39,203 bases of DNA from the NCBI GenBank assembly GCA_009784275.1, contig WRCA01000007.1, positions 1 to 39,203 on the forward strand. Direction: 5' to 3'. The translations under genes were made by a program, and so were the position numbers. The notes under the pieces are model-generated. The model saw only the letters and a list, made by a program, of their open reading frames with translations, was not told where the DNA came from and did no database searches. Positions 15,067 to 22,581 of this stretch are shown piece after piece (position 1 is the first letter of the stretch; each line of letters starts with the position of its first letter). The DNA is from Alphaproteobacteria bacterium. Lineage in GTDB: Bacteria > Pseudomonadota > Alphaproteobacteria > Rs-D84.

Positions 15067-15732
15067 ATGGAAAAAAAGACAACTAAAAAATTAGTACCTG
15101 TGGTCGCGAAAAAATATACCAAGATCGGTATCATCGCTGTTGCAGTTGTGGTCGTTGCCGCTTTGGGCGTGTGGGGTGTCCGTCACTTCTCTGGCCCGAT
15201 GTCGATCGATCGCGCGATCGCAGATGTTTCGACAGAGGCGGTTAGCGGTGCGGATATGCGCATCGCAGTCGTCCGCATGGATGCGATCCAAGAAGGCGCA
15301 AAGGTCTTGACCGATCTGCGTAAACAGCGCGAAGCGATGGAGCTTAAACTTCGTGACGAGCTGACCAAACGCCAGAAAGACCTGGAAAAAGAAAAGGCAG
15401 AGATTGAAAAGTCCCAAGATGTCCTTTCCAGGGATGCGTTGCAAAAACGGGTAATCGAATATCAACAGAAAGTTGCGAAGTTGCAGCAGGATTTGACCAC
15501 CCGTGCCCAAGCGATCGATGTTGCGTTCCAACGGTCTCTGAATAAAATCCAAGCCGAACATCTGGACCCGATTATCGACGCGATAATCGCGAAGAAAAAC
15601 CTGTCGATAGTTATCGATGGACGTTTCGCGCGTATATCCCCGAATTCGATGAAAGGCCTTGATATAACGGATGATATCATTTCATCGCTGGACAAGCGAG
15701 TATCCAGCGCGAAAATGGAAACCCCGAAGTAA
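15067..15732 (+). CDS. OmpH/Skp-family periplasmic chaperone-like protein, membrane-anchored
   Basis: The 221-residue protein has an N-terminal transmembrane segment (about residues 19-38, IGIIAVAVVVVAALGVWGV) after a Lys-rich stretch. The Skp-type core then starts with MRIAVVRMDAI, followed by a long charged coiled coil (about 85-165, rich in Lys, Glu and Gln), and closes with LSIVIDGRFA and DITDDIISSLDKRV. This order matches OmpH/Skp, which holds unfolded outer-membrane proteins in the periplasm. Unlike classical Skp there is a long uncleaved-looking anchor rather than a simple signal peptide, and the gene is not next to bamA or lpxD. It sits among exported protein genes, which suggests a helper role in their passage. 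Confidence 0.85.
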   Translation: MEKKTTKKLVPVVAKKYTKIGIIAVAVVVVAALGVWGVRHFSGPMSIDRAIADVSTEAVSGADMRIAVVRMDAIQEGAKVLTDLRKQREAMELKLRDELTKRQKDLEKEKAEIEKSQDVLSRDALQKRVIEYQQKVAKLQQDLTTRAQAIDVAFQRSLNKIQAEHLDPIIDAIIAKKNLSIVIDGRFARISPNSMKGLDITDDIISSLDKRVSSAKMETPK

Positions 15733-15757
15733 AAAACCCGCGAGAGCGGGTTTTTTT
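15731..15757 (+). terminator. Rho-independent terminator
   Basis: AAAAAACCCGC (15731-15741) pairs with GCGGGTTTTTT (15746-15756) around GAGA. It ends the Skp-like gene. Confidence 0.93.
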
Positions 15758-15767
15758 AAAGAAAGAA

Positions 15768-15938
15768 CTCCCTCCTGCCCCCGTTTTCGGGGGCGGGATA
15801 GTTTTTATTATGAGCGAAGCGAATTATAAAAACTTGGGTGGGGGTGTTTATTTCTCTGAAGCCCCCACCCAAGCTACGCTAAATGACTGCGTCATTAAGC
15901 TTCGCTTTCCCGCCCCCGAAAACGGGGGCAGGAGGGAG
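15768..15938. mobile_element. 171-bp nested palindromic element (MITE-like or paired REP)
   Basis: Perfect 31-bp inverted repeats bound the element (15768-15798 and 15908-15938, outer ends CTCCCTCCTGCCCCCG). Each arm carries its own small palindrome (CCCCCG TTTT CGGGGG). Inside are three more symmetrical pairs: AGCGAAGC/GCTTCGCT (15813 and 15899), CTTGGGTGGGGG/CCCCCACCCAAG (15833 and 15862), and AATGAC/GTCATT (15882 and 15891). No ORF for a transposase and no clear target duplication. It resembles non-autonomous intergenic repeats of REP/MITE type, possibly two copies in head-to-head orientation. It fills most of the 271-base gap before the next gene. Confidence 0.7.
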
Positions 15939-16003
15939 AAAATTTGATGATTTTTCCCTTCCAAAATTTCGGTTTTTATGATAGAATTTCCCAAAGAGAG
16001 AAT

Positions 16004-17947
16004 ATGAAGAAAACCGCCAAATTTTTCTTTGGGCTTTGGGTGATGTGCTCTGCGCTGTGCGTAATGCCGCAGGCATTGCATGCAGATTCACCTATTGGCG
16101 GGCCGGGACCGTCGTTTCAGAATGCGGGCGGAATTTCCGGGAATCGCACTACTTTTACCGGGAATATGGGCGCGCTGAATAATAATCAGTGGAACAGTAT
16201 GATGAACCCGAATCCAAAGGGTCAGGGTGGCGCGACGGCTGATTTTGGCAATTGTAATTCTTTGATTTTGCGCTGTGCCCAGCCGAAATGTTCGGGCTGT
16301 ACCAGTATGGAGCTGGCAATTCCGATTGTAAACGGATGTATGCAAAGTAATCCCAGCTGCAAGCAGTACGGCGATGCGCTGATAGAAAGCATGGCGGCGC
16401 AACTGGTAAGCAACGCGAACGCAAAGGCGAATGAGCAGATGGCTGCCGCGTCCGAGGCTGCAGCAATGCAGGCAGCGGCGCAAGGCGCGGCCCAAATGGA
16501 ACAGATGCAGATGCAAATGCAGCAAATGCAGATGGAAATGGCGCAACAGTCGGCACAAAGCGCGATGGCGGTGCAGGCGGCGCTGGAAGAACAAAAACAA
16601 CTGGCGGCGGAGCAAGCCGCGGCTGCGGCCACCGCGCAAGCCGCAGCACAAGCGGCCGCGCCGGAACAAAAGGTAGAAGCAGCGGCGGCAATGGGCGTGT
16701 CATCGGATGTGATTGCTCGTCAACAAATTTCCGGCAAAATAATGACACAGATGGAAAATGCCGAAGTCGCGATGAAAAACTTGAATAATACAATGCAGAA
16801 TATTTTCGATTACGCGCGTTGTGACCGGAATGGAAATAATTGCGAAGGCCCGCGGCGCGTAAAGGCCTTTAAGAATAAAGCAGGCCAGTTTTTCGAACCG
16901 TATGAGACAGTGCTGGATGAAATCTATGATGCGTTGATTCTGGCGCAAAGCTTGGGCGTGGATATAACAGAAATCTATATGATGCTGAATAATTCCTGTA
17001 ATGTATGGGGAAAGTATATGTGCCAACCATGCAGAAATTCGGGTGATTCTTATTCGGTCGGGGGAATAACGCATTATTGTACTAATGGCGGAAGTGGCGA
17101 TTTCTATTTCGAGGTTGCAAAGGAGTGCAAAGAAGGTTCTAATTGCAAAGTATCGCCTGTTCAACATAAATGCACTTTGTTAAGCATGATAACCGATCAA
17201 GAAACCATCCAGCAGAATTGGCTTGATATGGAAGCAGGATCTTCCGGCGGAATTCGTATTGCTTGCGCATCGGATGCGCTGGATAATTCAATGCTGTTCC
17301 GCAACCGGAAAAAGCAGGCGAGTATAACCATAGAAACCCTGCAAAGAATGGTAGAACAAGATGCGCCAACGGTTATAAGGTCACAGGATGATGCCCAAAA
17401 TGCTTTACGGTTCTGCTCGGTCGATGATGATGATGTGGCTAAATTGCAGGTATTGGTTCAGAAAAAAGCGCTGACCAGCACTGGCGCTGGCTGGGGCAAG
17501 GTCTGTGTAGAAGATAAGAAATCGCAAATGTTCGCCAGGGGCATATATGCTGCGACTATTAAGTATTTAGACTGCGAAACCAGCAATCCACCTATAACTG
17601 ACAAGGATTGCACAGAAAAAAGTTTAGATGCGGATGATTGTAAAGTTGCAAAAGAAAATCGGCAAAAAAATCTAGATGCTTGCAAAGTTCGCCGTAATAA
17701 TGATATGAATGCCTGTAAAGATTCTAAAGGGTATTGGAACGACAATATATGCATTTGTGATGAAGACAGAGGATTCGAGCGTAATCGAAATTCTAATACA
17801 TGTGTAGAGAAAAAATATGAATCTCGTGTATCCGGCGCACAAACGTTTAGATACAAGGGTGAAAAGGAATGCAGAGACTATTTGCTGCCCGGTGAAAAAT
17901 GCGAATGGAGAATGCCTCTTGATGAATGGTGGCGCGTACCAATTTAA
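16004..17947 (+). CDS. Exported Cys-rich protein with Ala/Gln/Met-rich helix, unknown function
   Basis: The 647-residue protein has a signal peptide (MKKTAKFFFGLWVMCSALCV to about HAD at residue 28). Residues 80-130 hold a Cys cluster (CNSLILRCAQPKC, SGC, NGCMQSNPSC). Residues about 132-230 are an Ala/Gln/Met-rich helix with runs such as QMQMQMQQMQMEM, likely a long coiled coil. The central part has more paired Cys (CDRNGNNC, YMCQPC, CKEGSNC), and the C-terminal 120 residues are Cys/Lys/Asn-rich. Start ATG 16004 gives the signal peptide; GAGAG precedes it. Its general style matches proteins A and B at 6671 and 8975, but I cannot claim homology. The 17957 gene follows after nine bases, so the two are an operon. 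Confidence 0.75.
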   Translation: MKKTAKFFFGLWVMCSALCVMPQALHADSPIGGPGPSFQNAGGISGNRTTFTGNMGALNNNQWNSMMNPNPKGQGGATADFGNCNSLILRCAQPKCSGCTSMELAIPIVNGCMQSNPSCKQYGDALIESMAAQLVSNANAKANEQMAAASEAAAMQAAAQGAAQMEQMQMQMQQMQMEMAQQSAQSAMAVQAALEEQKQLAAEQAAAAATAQAAAQAAAPEQKVEAAAAMGVSSDVIARQQISGKIMTQMENAEVAMKNLNNTMQNIFDYARCDRNGNNCEGPRRVKAFKNKAGQFFEPYETVLDEIYDALILAQSLGVDITEIYMMLNNSCNVWGKYMCQPCRNSGDSYSVGGITHYCTNGGSGDFYFEVAKECKEGSNCKVSPVQHKCTLLSMITDQETIQQNWLDMEAGSSGGIRIACASDALDNSMLFRNRKKQASITIETLQRMVEQDAPTVIRSQDDAQNALRFCSVDDDDVAKLQVLVQKKALTSTGAGWGKVCVEDKKSQMFARGIYAATIKYLDCETSNPPITDKDCTEKSLDADDCKVAKENRQKNLDACKVRRNNDMNACKDSKGYWNDNICICDEDRGFERNRNSNTCVEKKYESRVSGAQTFRYKGEKECRDYLLPGEKCEWRMPLDEWWRVPI

Positions 17948-17956
17948 TATAAACAA

Positions 17957-18700
17957 ATGAAAAAATTATATTTGATCTTTGCTGTTTTCTCTTTGCTGTT
18001 TATCGGTGTGACCCATGCCGCGGATACCAGCTGTGAAGATGAAAGAAACGAGTATGTTAACCAACGCTTGGCATTATGCACTGTTCATGCGTATAACATC
18101 GGTAAAACATCAAATCCGACTGGTGCAGACGAAAAGCAGCTGATGCAAGACGTTGTCGCATTAAAGGCAACAATAACCACCCAGCAGATGAAAAAACAGT
18201 ATGACTTTTTGGATACAACGTTGAAAAGATTCAAGGTTCAGCTGGAGAAAGCGGTTCTGATGGCCCAAGCGCAAACCCTGGGCGCGCCCGAAGGTGGAAC
18301 TGTTGGCATGAGTGGCGGCGGCGGCGGTGGTTCCGGTGGCAGCAGTGCAACGTCAAAGAATAGAAATGTAGTAATTACGGGTGCTGAAGATTGCACTACG
18401 ATGCTGGGGGGGATTTCCGATTCTCTGGCATGCCTTCGCAGAAACTATGCAAAGATATCGAGTGAAACAAGCGTAACAAATGCCAGAAAACAACTGGAAA
18501 TAGATCTCAAGATATTCAGAGGTATTAGCGATAGTGAATTGGGAAAAGAGGGAACTGTTAACGACTGTGGAAAGCTTTCCAATATAAAAGAAATCAAAGA
18601 TTGCCTTATTGTTTATAGTGGTTCTTTGACCAAAGAACTAACCAAGGCAAGTAAAGGAAGCAATTCTGGCGGCTTTGTATTTATACCAAGCGACAAATAA
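17957..18700 (+). CDS. Exported protein with Gly-rich linker, unknown function
   Basis: The 247-residue protein has a signal peptide (MKKLYLIFAVFSLLFIGVTHAAD, cleavage near 22). Two domains of mostly helical character are joined by a Gly/Ser linker around residues 113-135 (GMSGGGGGGSGGSS). Domain 1 has two Cys (TSCEDE and ALCTVH); domain 2 has four (DCTTML, LACLRR, DCGKLS, DCLIVY), fitting disulfides. No Shine-Dalgarno is visible, so translation probably depends on coupling to the upstream gene nine bases away. A strong terminator follows. I do not recognise a family. Co-transcription with the 16004 gene suggests that the products act together. Confidence 0.75.
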   Translation: MKKLYLIFAVFSLLFIGVTHAADTSCEDERNEYVNQRLALCTVHAYNIGKTSNPTGADEKQLMQDVVALKATITTQQMKKQYDFLDTTLKRFKVQLEKAVLMAQAQTLGAPEGGTVGMSGGGGGGSGGSSATSKNRNVVITGAEDCTTMLGGISDSLACLRRNYAKISSETSVTNARKQLEIDLKIFRGISDSELGKEGTVNDCGKLSNIKEIKDCLIVYSGSLTKELTKASKGSNSGGFVFIPSDK

Positions 18701-18726
18701 CAATCACGTTGAATTAAGACACCGAT

Positions 18727-18748
18727 TCGCGCTTGGCGCGATTTTTTC
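18727..18748 (+). terminator. Rho-independent terminator
   Basis: TCGCGC (18727-18732) pairs with GCGCGA (18736-18741) around TTG, followed by six T. It ends the 16004-18700 operon. Confidence 0.9.
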
Positions 18749-18887
18749 TTTTAATAAATTATTTAATAAAATCCCTGAAATGTAGCCCTATAATCTATTT
18801 GTAATTGAACTAATTGATTCTATTCAATCATTTCTAGTATAGGAATTCGTGCCCATCAATCATGTTGGGCAACAAGGAGAGAGAAAA

Positions 18888-19247
18888 ATGTTTAACAATA
18901 CAAAAAAGTTGAGTGCAGATTGCGAAGGAGTTAGGAAATTTAGGGATGCAGAACAATTATGGTTTTGGTTTTTATCTTGCCGACAAAAAGACGCCTTGAT
19001 CGGACGTACACGCACATTGGTATGTAATCCTTATCCATGCGAAGCCATCGATGTCGAAACTTTGATTACAAGGCTGTTTTTGTCGGGAAAAATCAAAGCC
19101 GAACAATTAGAGGTTCTGAAAGAATTCGGAGATCGCAAGCGGACCCCAAATCAGCATATGTGGGCGGAAAATAAAAAGGCCTCGCTGTGGTCGGGCGCTA
19201 TGCGTGAAATCACCGTCGCAGCCCGCGAAAAAAGATGGATAGAATAG
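18888..19247 (+). CDS. Small conserved-looking soluble protein, unknown function
   Basis: The 119-residue protein has no signal or membrane segment. Start ATG 18888 has AAGGAGAGAG upstream; an in-frame GTG at 18849 is less likely. A recognisable stretch is YPCEAIDVETLITRLF, then LEVLKEFGDRKRTPN, and a final LWSGAMREI...REKRWIE. From memory this resembles a short family in Rhodospirillales with RPCE, a YGRR-like motif and LWxEAM near the end, of unknown role; I could not check this. It is followed by a CCGCC/GGCGG hairpin without T-run (19261-19274) and then the gene at 19297, so the two are probably co-transcribed. Confidence 0.7.
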   Translation: MFNNTKKLSADCEGVRKFRDAEQLWFWFLSCRQKDALIGRTRTLVCNPYPCEAIDVETLITRLFLSGKIKAEQLEVLKEFGDRKRTPNQHMWAENKKASLWSGAMREITVAAREKRWIE

Positions 19248-19296
19248 GGGTGGATAATATCCGCCCCAGGGCGGGTAATACTATGGAGTAATTTTT

Positions 19297-19641
19297 ATGA
19301 TAATCATTGGATTCACGCATAGAACCAGCAAGATTTTACCCAGGCTTTTCTGCCGTCATTTTCGCCACTGTGCAGTGATATTAAAAGATAAAGAAAACAA
19401 GTATATTTTAATTCAAGCAGGGCTTGGCATACGCAAATTAATTGTTTTGCAAAAACGCGATTTAAAAATTCTGGAGCAATATGGGTGGGTGTTTGTAAAA
19501 TTTCCAACTGCTGGTGCCTCATGCCCGATGCCTTATTCTACAACTTGCGTTGGTTTTGTAAAACGCACATTGGACATACGTGCACCATTTATATGGACAC
19601 CGGATCAGTTGTATAGGTATTTGTTATTCTTCGTTCTTTGA
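19297..19641 (+). CDS. Small protein with possible papain-like (permuted NlpC/P60-type) His/Cys motifs
   Basis: The 114-residue protein has GGAG before ATG 19297. Two motifs stand out: FRHCAVILKD near residue 27, and STTCVGFVKRTLDI near residue 82, followed by TPDQLYRYL. A His-bearing strand first and a Cys at the start of a helix later is the order in circularly permuted NlpC/P60-like hydrolases, and TCVGFVK resembles the DCSGLV helix of NlpC/P60. It is shorter than usual for such enzymes and has no signal peptide, so activity on peptidoglycan is doubtful. Its 3' end overlaps the convergent cvpA gene by 18 bases. Pairing with the 18888 gene suggests a joint function. Confidence 0.6.
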   Translation: MIIIGFTHRTSKILPRLFCRHFRHCAVILKDKENKYILIQAGLGIRKLIVLQKRDLKILEQYGWVFVKFPTAGASCPMPYSTTCVGFVKRTLDIRAPFIWTPDQLYRYLLFFVL

Positions 19642-20358
19642 TTCAATCTGTAGCAATTGATTATCCAATGCTTTGCGTTCGGAATCTTTATATCCGACCT
19701 CTGCCGGTTCTGTATCAAGCTCTACAGTTTGCGTGGTTTCTTCGCTTTCGCCACGTCGTATTGGACGAATGGATTCTGGCGCTGATTGTACTGCCGGGTT
19801 TATAAGATTATCGTATAGCTGTTGGGCTTCCAGCATTCCGGTGATATCACGTTCCAGCAATTTATTTTCACCCGGTATAAACCAATCATGCAATTTCTTC
19901 GCCGTCAGCTGCATCACAGGCCGCGTGCGCGCCGTAGTTATATAGCTGGGCAATGCTGTATCCGAATAATACCACAAAAGGCCCCAATACACCGCGCCCA
20001 TTACGACTATGCCGCGAATTATACCGAATACTATTCCAAAGGTATGATCGGTAACGCTTAACATGCTTTCTTGGATTCTATCGCGCAGTTTTTGATTAAA
20101 CAGCCCGAATATTACCAGTATCACAAAGAACACTATGAAATAAGACGCAACCAGCGTGCCAATCGTAGATTCCGGCAGCTTAAACCAGCTTTGAAATAAT
20201 CCATCCAGCAACGGCGATACAAAGCGTGCCGCAATTGCCGCAATAACCCAAGACAACGTCGCGACGGTTTCATATACTCCGCCGCGAATAGACGCCCACA
20301 CGGTTGATACCAATATCAATCCGATATAAACGTAATCTAAAGTTGTCAGGTCAAACAT
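19624..20358 (-). CDS. cvpA: CvpA family inner-membrane protein
   Basis: Inner-membrane protein of 244 residues. The N-terminal 140 residues fit CvpA: DYVYIGLILVSTVWASIRGGVYE at the start, then SWVIAAIAARFVSPLL, and two further hydrophobic segments (ASYFIVFFVILVIFGLF and FGIVFGIIRGIVVMGAVYWGLLWYY), giving four transmembrane helices. The C-terminal 100 residues are soluble, acidic and variable. CvpA is needed for colicin V export in E. coli and contributes to envelope homeostasis; its mechanism is unsettled. It follows the thiol-oxidoreductase-like gene by six bases, so the two form an operon. It usually lies near purF, which is absent here. Confidence 0.9.
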   Translation of the reverse strand: MFDLTTLDYVYIGLILVSTVWASIRGGVYETVATLSWVIAAIAARFVSPLLDGLFQSWFKLPESTIGTLVASYFIVFFVILVIFGLFNQKLRDRIQESMLSVTDHTFGIVFGIIRGIVVMGAVYWGLLWYYSDTALPSYITTARTRPVMQLTAKKLHDWFIPGENKLLERDITGMLEAQQLYDNLINPAVQSAPESIRPIRRGESEETTQTVELDTEPAEVGYKDSERKALDNQLLQIESKNEE

Positions 20359-20364
20359 GGCCGA

Positions 20365-20871
20365 TTATTTTTTCTTTCTTTTTGTAAAGACCAGAACACC
20401 CACTGCCGCGACTACCAAGCCCAGCAAGATATACAGCATTGTCGAATTTCCTGTGCTTTTTGGTGCCGGCGCCAATTGTTCATCTGGCAGCTTTGCAGCT
20501 TCTTCTTCAACTACTGCTTCTTCCTGTGTGTCCGCTGCGCCCAATGCCCCGCGATAATCTACCGGTGTTGCTTCGCCGAAACCTTGGAAGCATTTATCGC
20601 CAATCACAACCAATGGAACATATCCGCCTTGAACACCGCAAGCCTTAATAGCATCCATAAACCTTTGTCTGTTGGCGGCCTCGGTCACATTGACTTCTTC
20701 CACTTTCAGATCTGTGTATTCTGCTTCCAAAACTTTATGCACAAAATCAAGCGCATGATGGCAATGCGGGCAAGATGGAGAATAGTAAAGCGTCATAGTA
20801 CGCGCCGCCATTGCATTAGTTGCGAAGAGGGCAATGCCCGCGGATGTTAAAATTATTTTTGAAAATTTCAT
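20365..20871 (-). CDS. Exported, membrane-anchored glutaredoxin/thioredoxin-like protein
   Basis: The 168-residue protein has a signal peptide (MKFSKIILTSAGIALFATNAMAA, about 1-23), then a thioredoxin-fold domain with active site CPHC (C34, C37) in YYSPSCPHCHHAL, a cis-Pro region (GGYVPLVVIG), and a third Cys in DKCFQGFG. Residues 115-135 are an acidic linker, and a C-terminal transmembrane helix (about 142-162, LYILLGLVVAAVGVLVF) ends in basic residues. So a redox domain is tethered on the periplasmic side. CPHC is the DsbA-type dipeptide, which favours disulfide formation. Given the number of Cys-rich exported proteins in this window, they are natural substrates, but that is inference. Ribosome binding site AAGGAAGG; operon with cvpA. 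Confidence 0.85.
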   Translation of the reverse strand: MKFSKIILTSAGIALFATNAMAARTMTLYYSPSCPHCHHALDFVHKVLEAEYTDLKVEEVNVTEAANRQRFMDAIKACGVQGGYVPLVVIGDKCFQGFGEATPVDYRGALGAADTQEEAVVEEEAAKLPDEQLAPAPKSTGNSTMLYILLGLVVAAVGVLVFTKRKKK

Positions 20872-20940
20872 CTCTTTTCCTTCCTTTCTTTGGATGCGGA
20901 AAAGATAACAAAATAACCTGCGCCGCGCAAGTATGATTTT

Positions 20941-20969
20941 TTGTTTTATTTTTTATTTTTTTGTAGTAT
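20941..20969 (+). promoter_or_regulatory. Promoter of the LptM-like gene
   Basis: TTGTTT at 20941-20946, 17-nt spacer, TAGTAT at 20964-20969. The ATG begins nine bases after the -10 box, implying a near-leaderless mRNA. Confidence 0.55.
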
Positions 20970-20978
20970 AAACCAGGT

Positions 20979-21101
20979 ATGAAAAAAGTAATTCTGCTAT
21001 TTGTCTTTTCAGCAATGGTCGCATTGACCGCTTGTGGGGTAAAGTCCGACTTGGAACATCCGAACGGCGCGAATTTTCCCAGAAACTATCCGGTAGAGTA
21101 A
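20979..21101 (+). CDS. lptM: Very small LptM/YifL-like outer-membrane lipoprotein
   Basis: The 40-residue lipoprotein has signal MKKVILLFVFSAMVALTAC with lipobox LTAC (lipid Cys at 19). The mature part is CGVKSDLEHPNG followed by ANFPRNYP. The pattern Cys-Gly-x-Lys-x(2)-L/P-x(2)-P and the final YP match the LptM family; alphaproteobacterial members often read like CGRKG...YPRTYP. In E. coli LptM helps LptD/LptE mature at the outer membrane. The usual lysA/argH neighbours are absent. The gene is easy to miss because of its length, but it has its own promoter and an immediate terminator. Family call rests on motif memory. Confidence 0.75.
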   Translation: MKKVILLFVFSAMVALTACGVKSDLEHPNGANFPRNYPVE

Positions 21102-21108
21102 AAAAGGA

Positions 21109-21129
21109 GCCGCATTTGCGGCAATTTTT
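21109..21129. terminator. Bidirectional terminator
   Basis: GCCGCA (21109-21114) pairs with TGCGGC (21117-21122). T-runs lie on both sides: ATTTTTA on the plus strand and TTTTTT on the minus strand. It serves the LptM-like gene and the convergent repeat protein. Confidence 0.9.
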
Positions 21130-22492
21130 ATGGTGTTGGCAGGGTTGGCGTGGGAACATTAACGATTCCGGTAAAATCTTTATTACCGGTAATTGGTTGG
21201 CTGGTGGCTACCGTCTGGTTTGTGCCTATAGTAACCATATTGTCATAAACAACCTTTGCCGAAGGGTATTCTATATGTGTGCCGGCTGTGCTGGCAGTAG
21301 CCATAGCGCCCATGGTTGTAACCTTGTTAGCTGTATATTCTACTCCTGTCAAACTCGATGTCGCAGTGGTTATTGCATCTTGAACCGCTTTTACAGAAGG
21401 GTATTTTGTGGTGCTGCCGAAATCAGATCCGCTCATATCCTGGGTGATATTGGCCACATCTTGCTTGCCGGCCAATGATTCATGCACAGCTTTACCCGTG
21501 GTTAAACCACCGGCGCTGGAAGTAATACCGGTACCTGCGTTAATAATTCCGACTTCGCCTGCAGTTTGAAATTTCCCGTCCCCATCAGAAGCCCAAAGCG
21601 CGACATTTCCCGCAGTTACGCCTGTCGCTTTGTCTTGCTTGCCAGAAATATCGACTGTTCCGCCAATAGAAGCCGCATCAATTGCCTCGTATACGGCTTT
21701 ACCTGTGGTTAAACCAGTGGCGCCGGAAGTAATGCCAGAACCTGCGTTAATAATTCCAACTTCGCCTGCGGTTTGAAATTTTCCATTCCCATCCGAAGCC
21801 CAAGTTGCGACATTGCCCGCAGTCACGCCTGTCGTCTTGTCTTGCTTGTCAGCGAGGTCCGAAGCTATATTGTTTGTTATGTTTGTTGTAGCCGAAGTTA
21901 TCGCGTTATAAACAGCCTTTGCCGAAGGGTATTGCGTATCTGTGCTGGATCCAGATATAGACGTTACTTTGTTGACTGTATATTCTACCCCAGAGATGCC
22001 TGATGTTGCAGAGGTTATCGCATTTTGAACTGCCGCAACTGATGGGTATTTTGTCGTGCTACCGAAATCGACATCCATATCCTGTGAAATGTTAGCTTTA
22101 AGCTGAAAACCGGAAAGATCCGGCTGATTATTTTCTAGATATTCAATTCGCAGATCCAGGGAATCATATTGATTTTGGGTAACATAGTTTGACATATCAA
22201 AATTAGACATGTCATTTGGAACTTTAATAGTAGATCCGGGATTTAAAGTATTAGCGGTTGATCCAAGATATTTGCTGATGGAAGAGCTTTGCGAAGTGCT
22301 GGCAGCACGTGCCACAGAACCACTGGGGGCAGCCGCCGTCTTGACAGTCCCAGAACGCGCAGGCGTCGATACATTTTTCGCCGCCGCCGGGGCGGGTACA
22401 GTCGAGCCACTAGTTTGTTTTACAGAAGCTGCCGCGTGTGCACCGCCAACAGCCGTCATACCCGCCACAAAGACGCAAAGAAACTTTTTCAA
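21128..22492 (-). CDS. Exported repeat protein resembling phage tail-fibre repeats
   Basis: The 454-residue protein starts at TTG 22492 (AGGGAGAG upstream). Signal peptide about 1-20 (MKKFLCVFVAGMTAVGGAHA), then an Ala/Ser/Thr-rich spacer to about 90 and a short helix (YDSLDLRIEYLENN). The rest is repeats. The unit KYPSVxAVQxAI...GVEYTxNKVT...YPSAKxVY occurs twice, and a 69-residue unit beginning TGVTAGNVAxWASDG and ending GLTTGKAV occurs twice in tandem. It ends with QPITGNKDFTGIVNVPTPTLP. Such phrases (YPSAKAV, and FTGIVNVPTPT as terminus) are common in phage tail fibres and trimeric surface fibres, so an exported fibre or adhesin is likely. A TGA-TATAAT extended -10 box precedes it. Confidence 0.75.
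   Translation of the reverse strand: MKKFLCVFVAGMTAVGGAHAAASVKQTSGSTVPAPAAAKNVSTPARSGTVKTAAAPSGSVARAASTSQSSSISKYLGSTANTLNPGSTIKVPNDMSNFDMSNYVTQNQYDSLDLRIEYLENNQPDLSGFQLKANISQDMDVDFGSTTKYPSVAAVQNAITSATSGISGVEYTVNKVTSISGSSTDTQYPSAKAVYNAITSATTNITNNIASDLADKQDKTTGVTAGNVATWASDGNGKFQTAGEVGIINAGSGITSGATGLTTGKAVYEAIDAASIGGTVDISGKQDKATGVTAGNVALWASDGDGKFQTAGEVGIINAGTGITSSAGGLTTGKAVHESLAGKQDVANITQDMSGSDFGSTTKYPSVKAVQDAITTATSSLTGVEYTANKVTTMGAMATASTAGTHIEYPSAKVVYDNMVTIGTNQTVATSQPITGNKDFTGIVNVPTPTLPTP
21461..21855. repeat. Two tandem 207-bp coding repeats
   Basis: Units offset by exactly 207 bp (for example CCTGCGTTAATAATTCC at 21534 and 21741), corresponding to 69 residues each in the fibre-like protein. 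The copies differ at scattered positions. Boundaries are approximate. Confidence 0.8.
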
Positions 22493-22548
22493 GATTCTCT
22501 CCCTTACTTGTCATAAAATTATATCATAAAATAGGAAAATAATAAAAT

Positions 22549-22581
22549 AAAAATAGCCCATGATGCGTTTTTTAGCGCATC
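22549..22581 (-). terminator. Possible terminator overlapping the stop codon
   Basis: GATGCG (22562-22567) pairs with CGCATC (22576-22581). The TAA stop of the gene ending at 22572 sits in the loop, and on the minus strand ATTTTTATTTTATT follows. Confidence 0.5.

Noticed and set aside
15768-15938. Possible CRISPR repeat
   Set aside because: Only one inverted pair with no spaced direct repeats; a palindromic element fits better.
16088-16793. Long antisense ORFs across the Ala/Gln-rich helix of the 16004 gene
   Set aside because: Low-complexity coding sequence creates open frames on the other strand; products are Arg/Leu/Cys-rich and implausible.
21128-22492. Prophage remnant based on tail-fibre-like repeats
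   Set aside because: No capsid, terminase, integrase or attachment site around it, and the protein has its own signal peptide.
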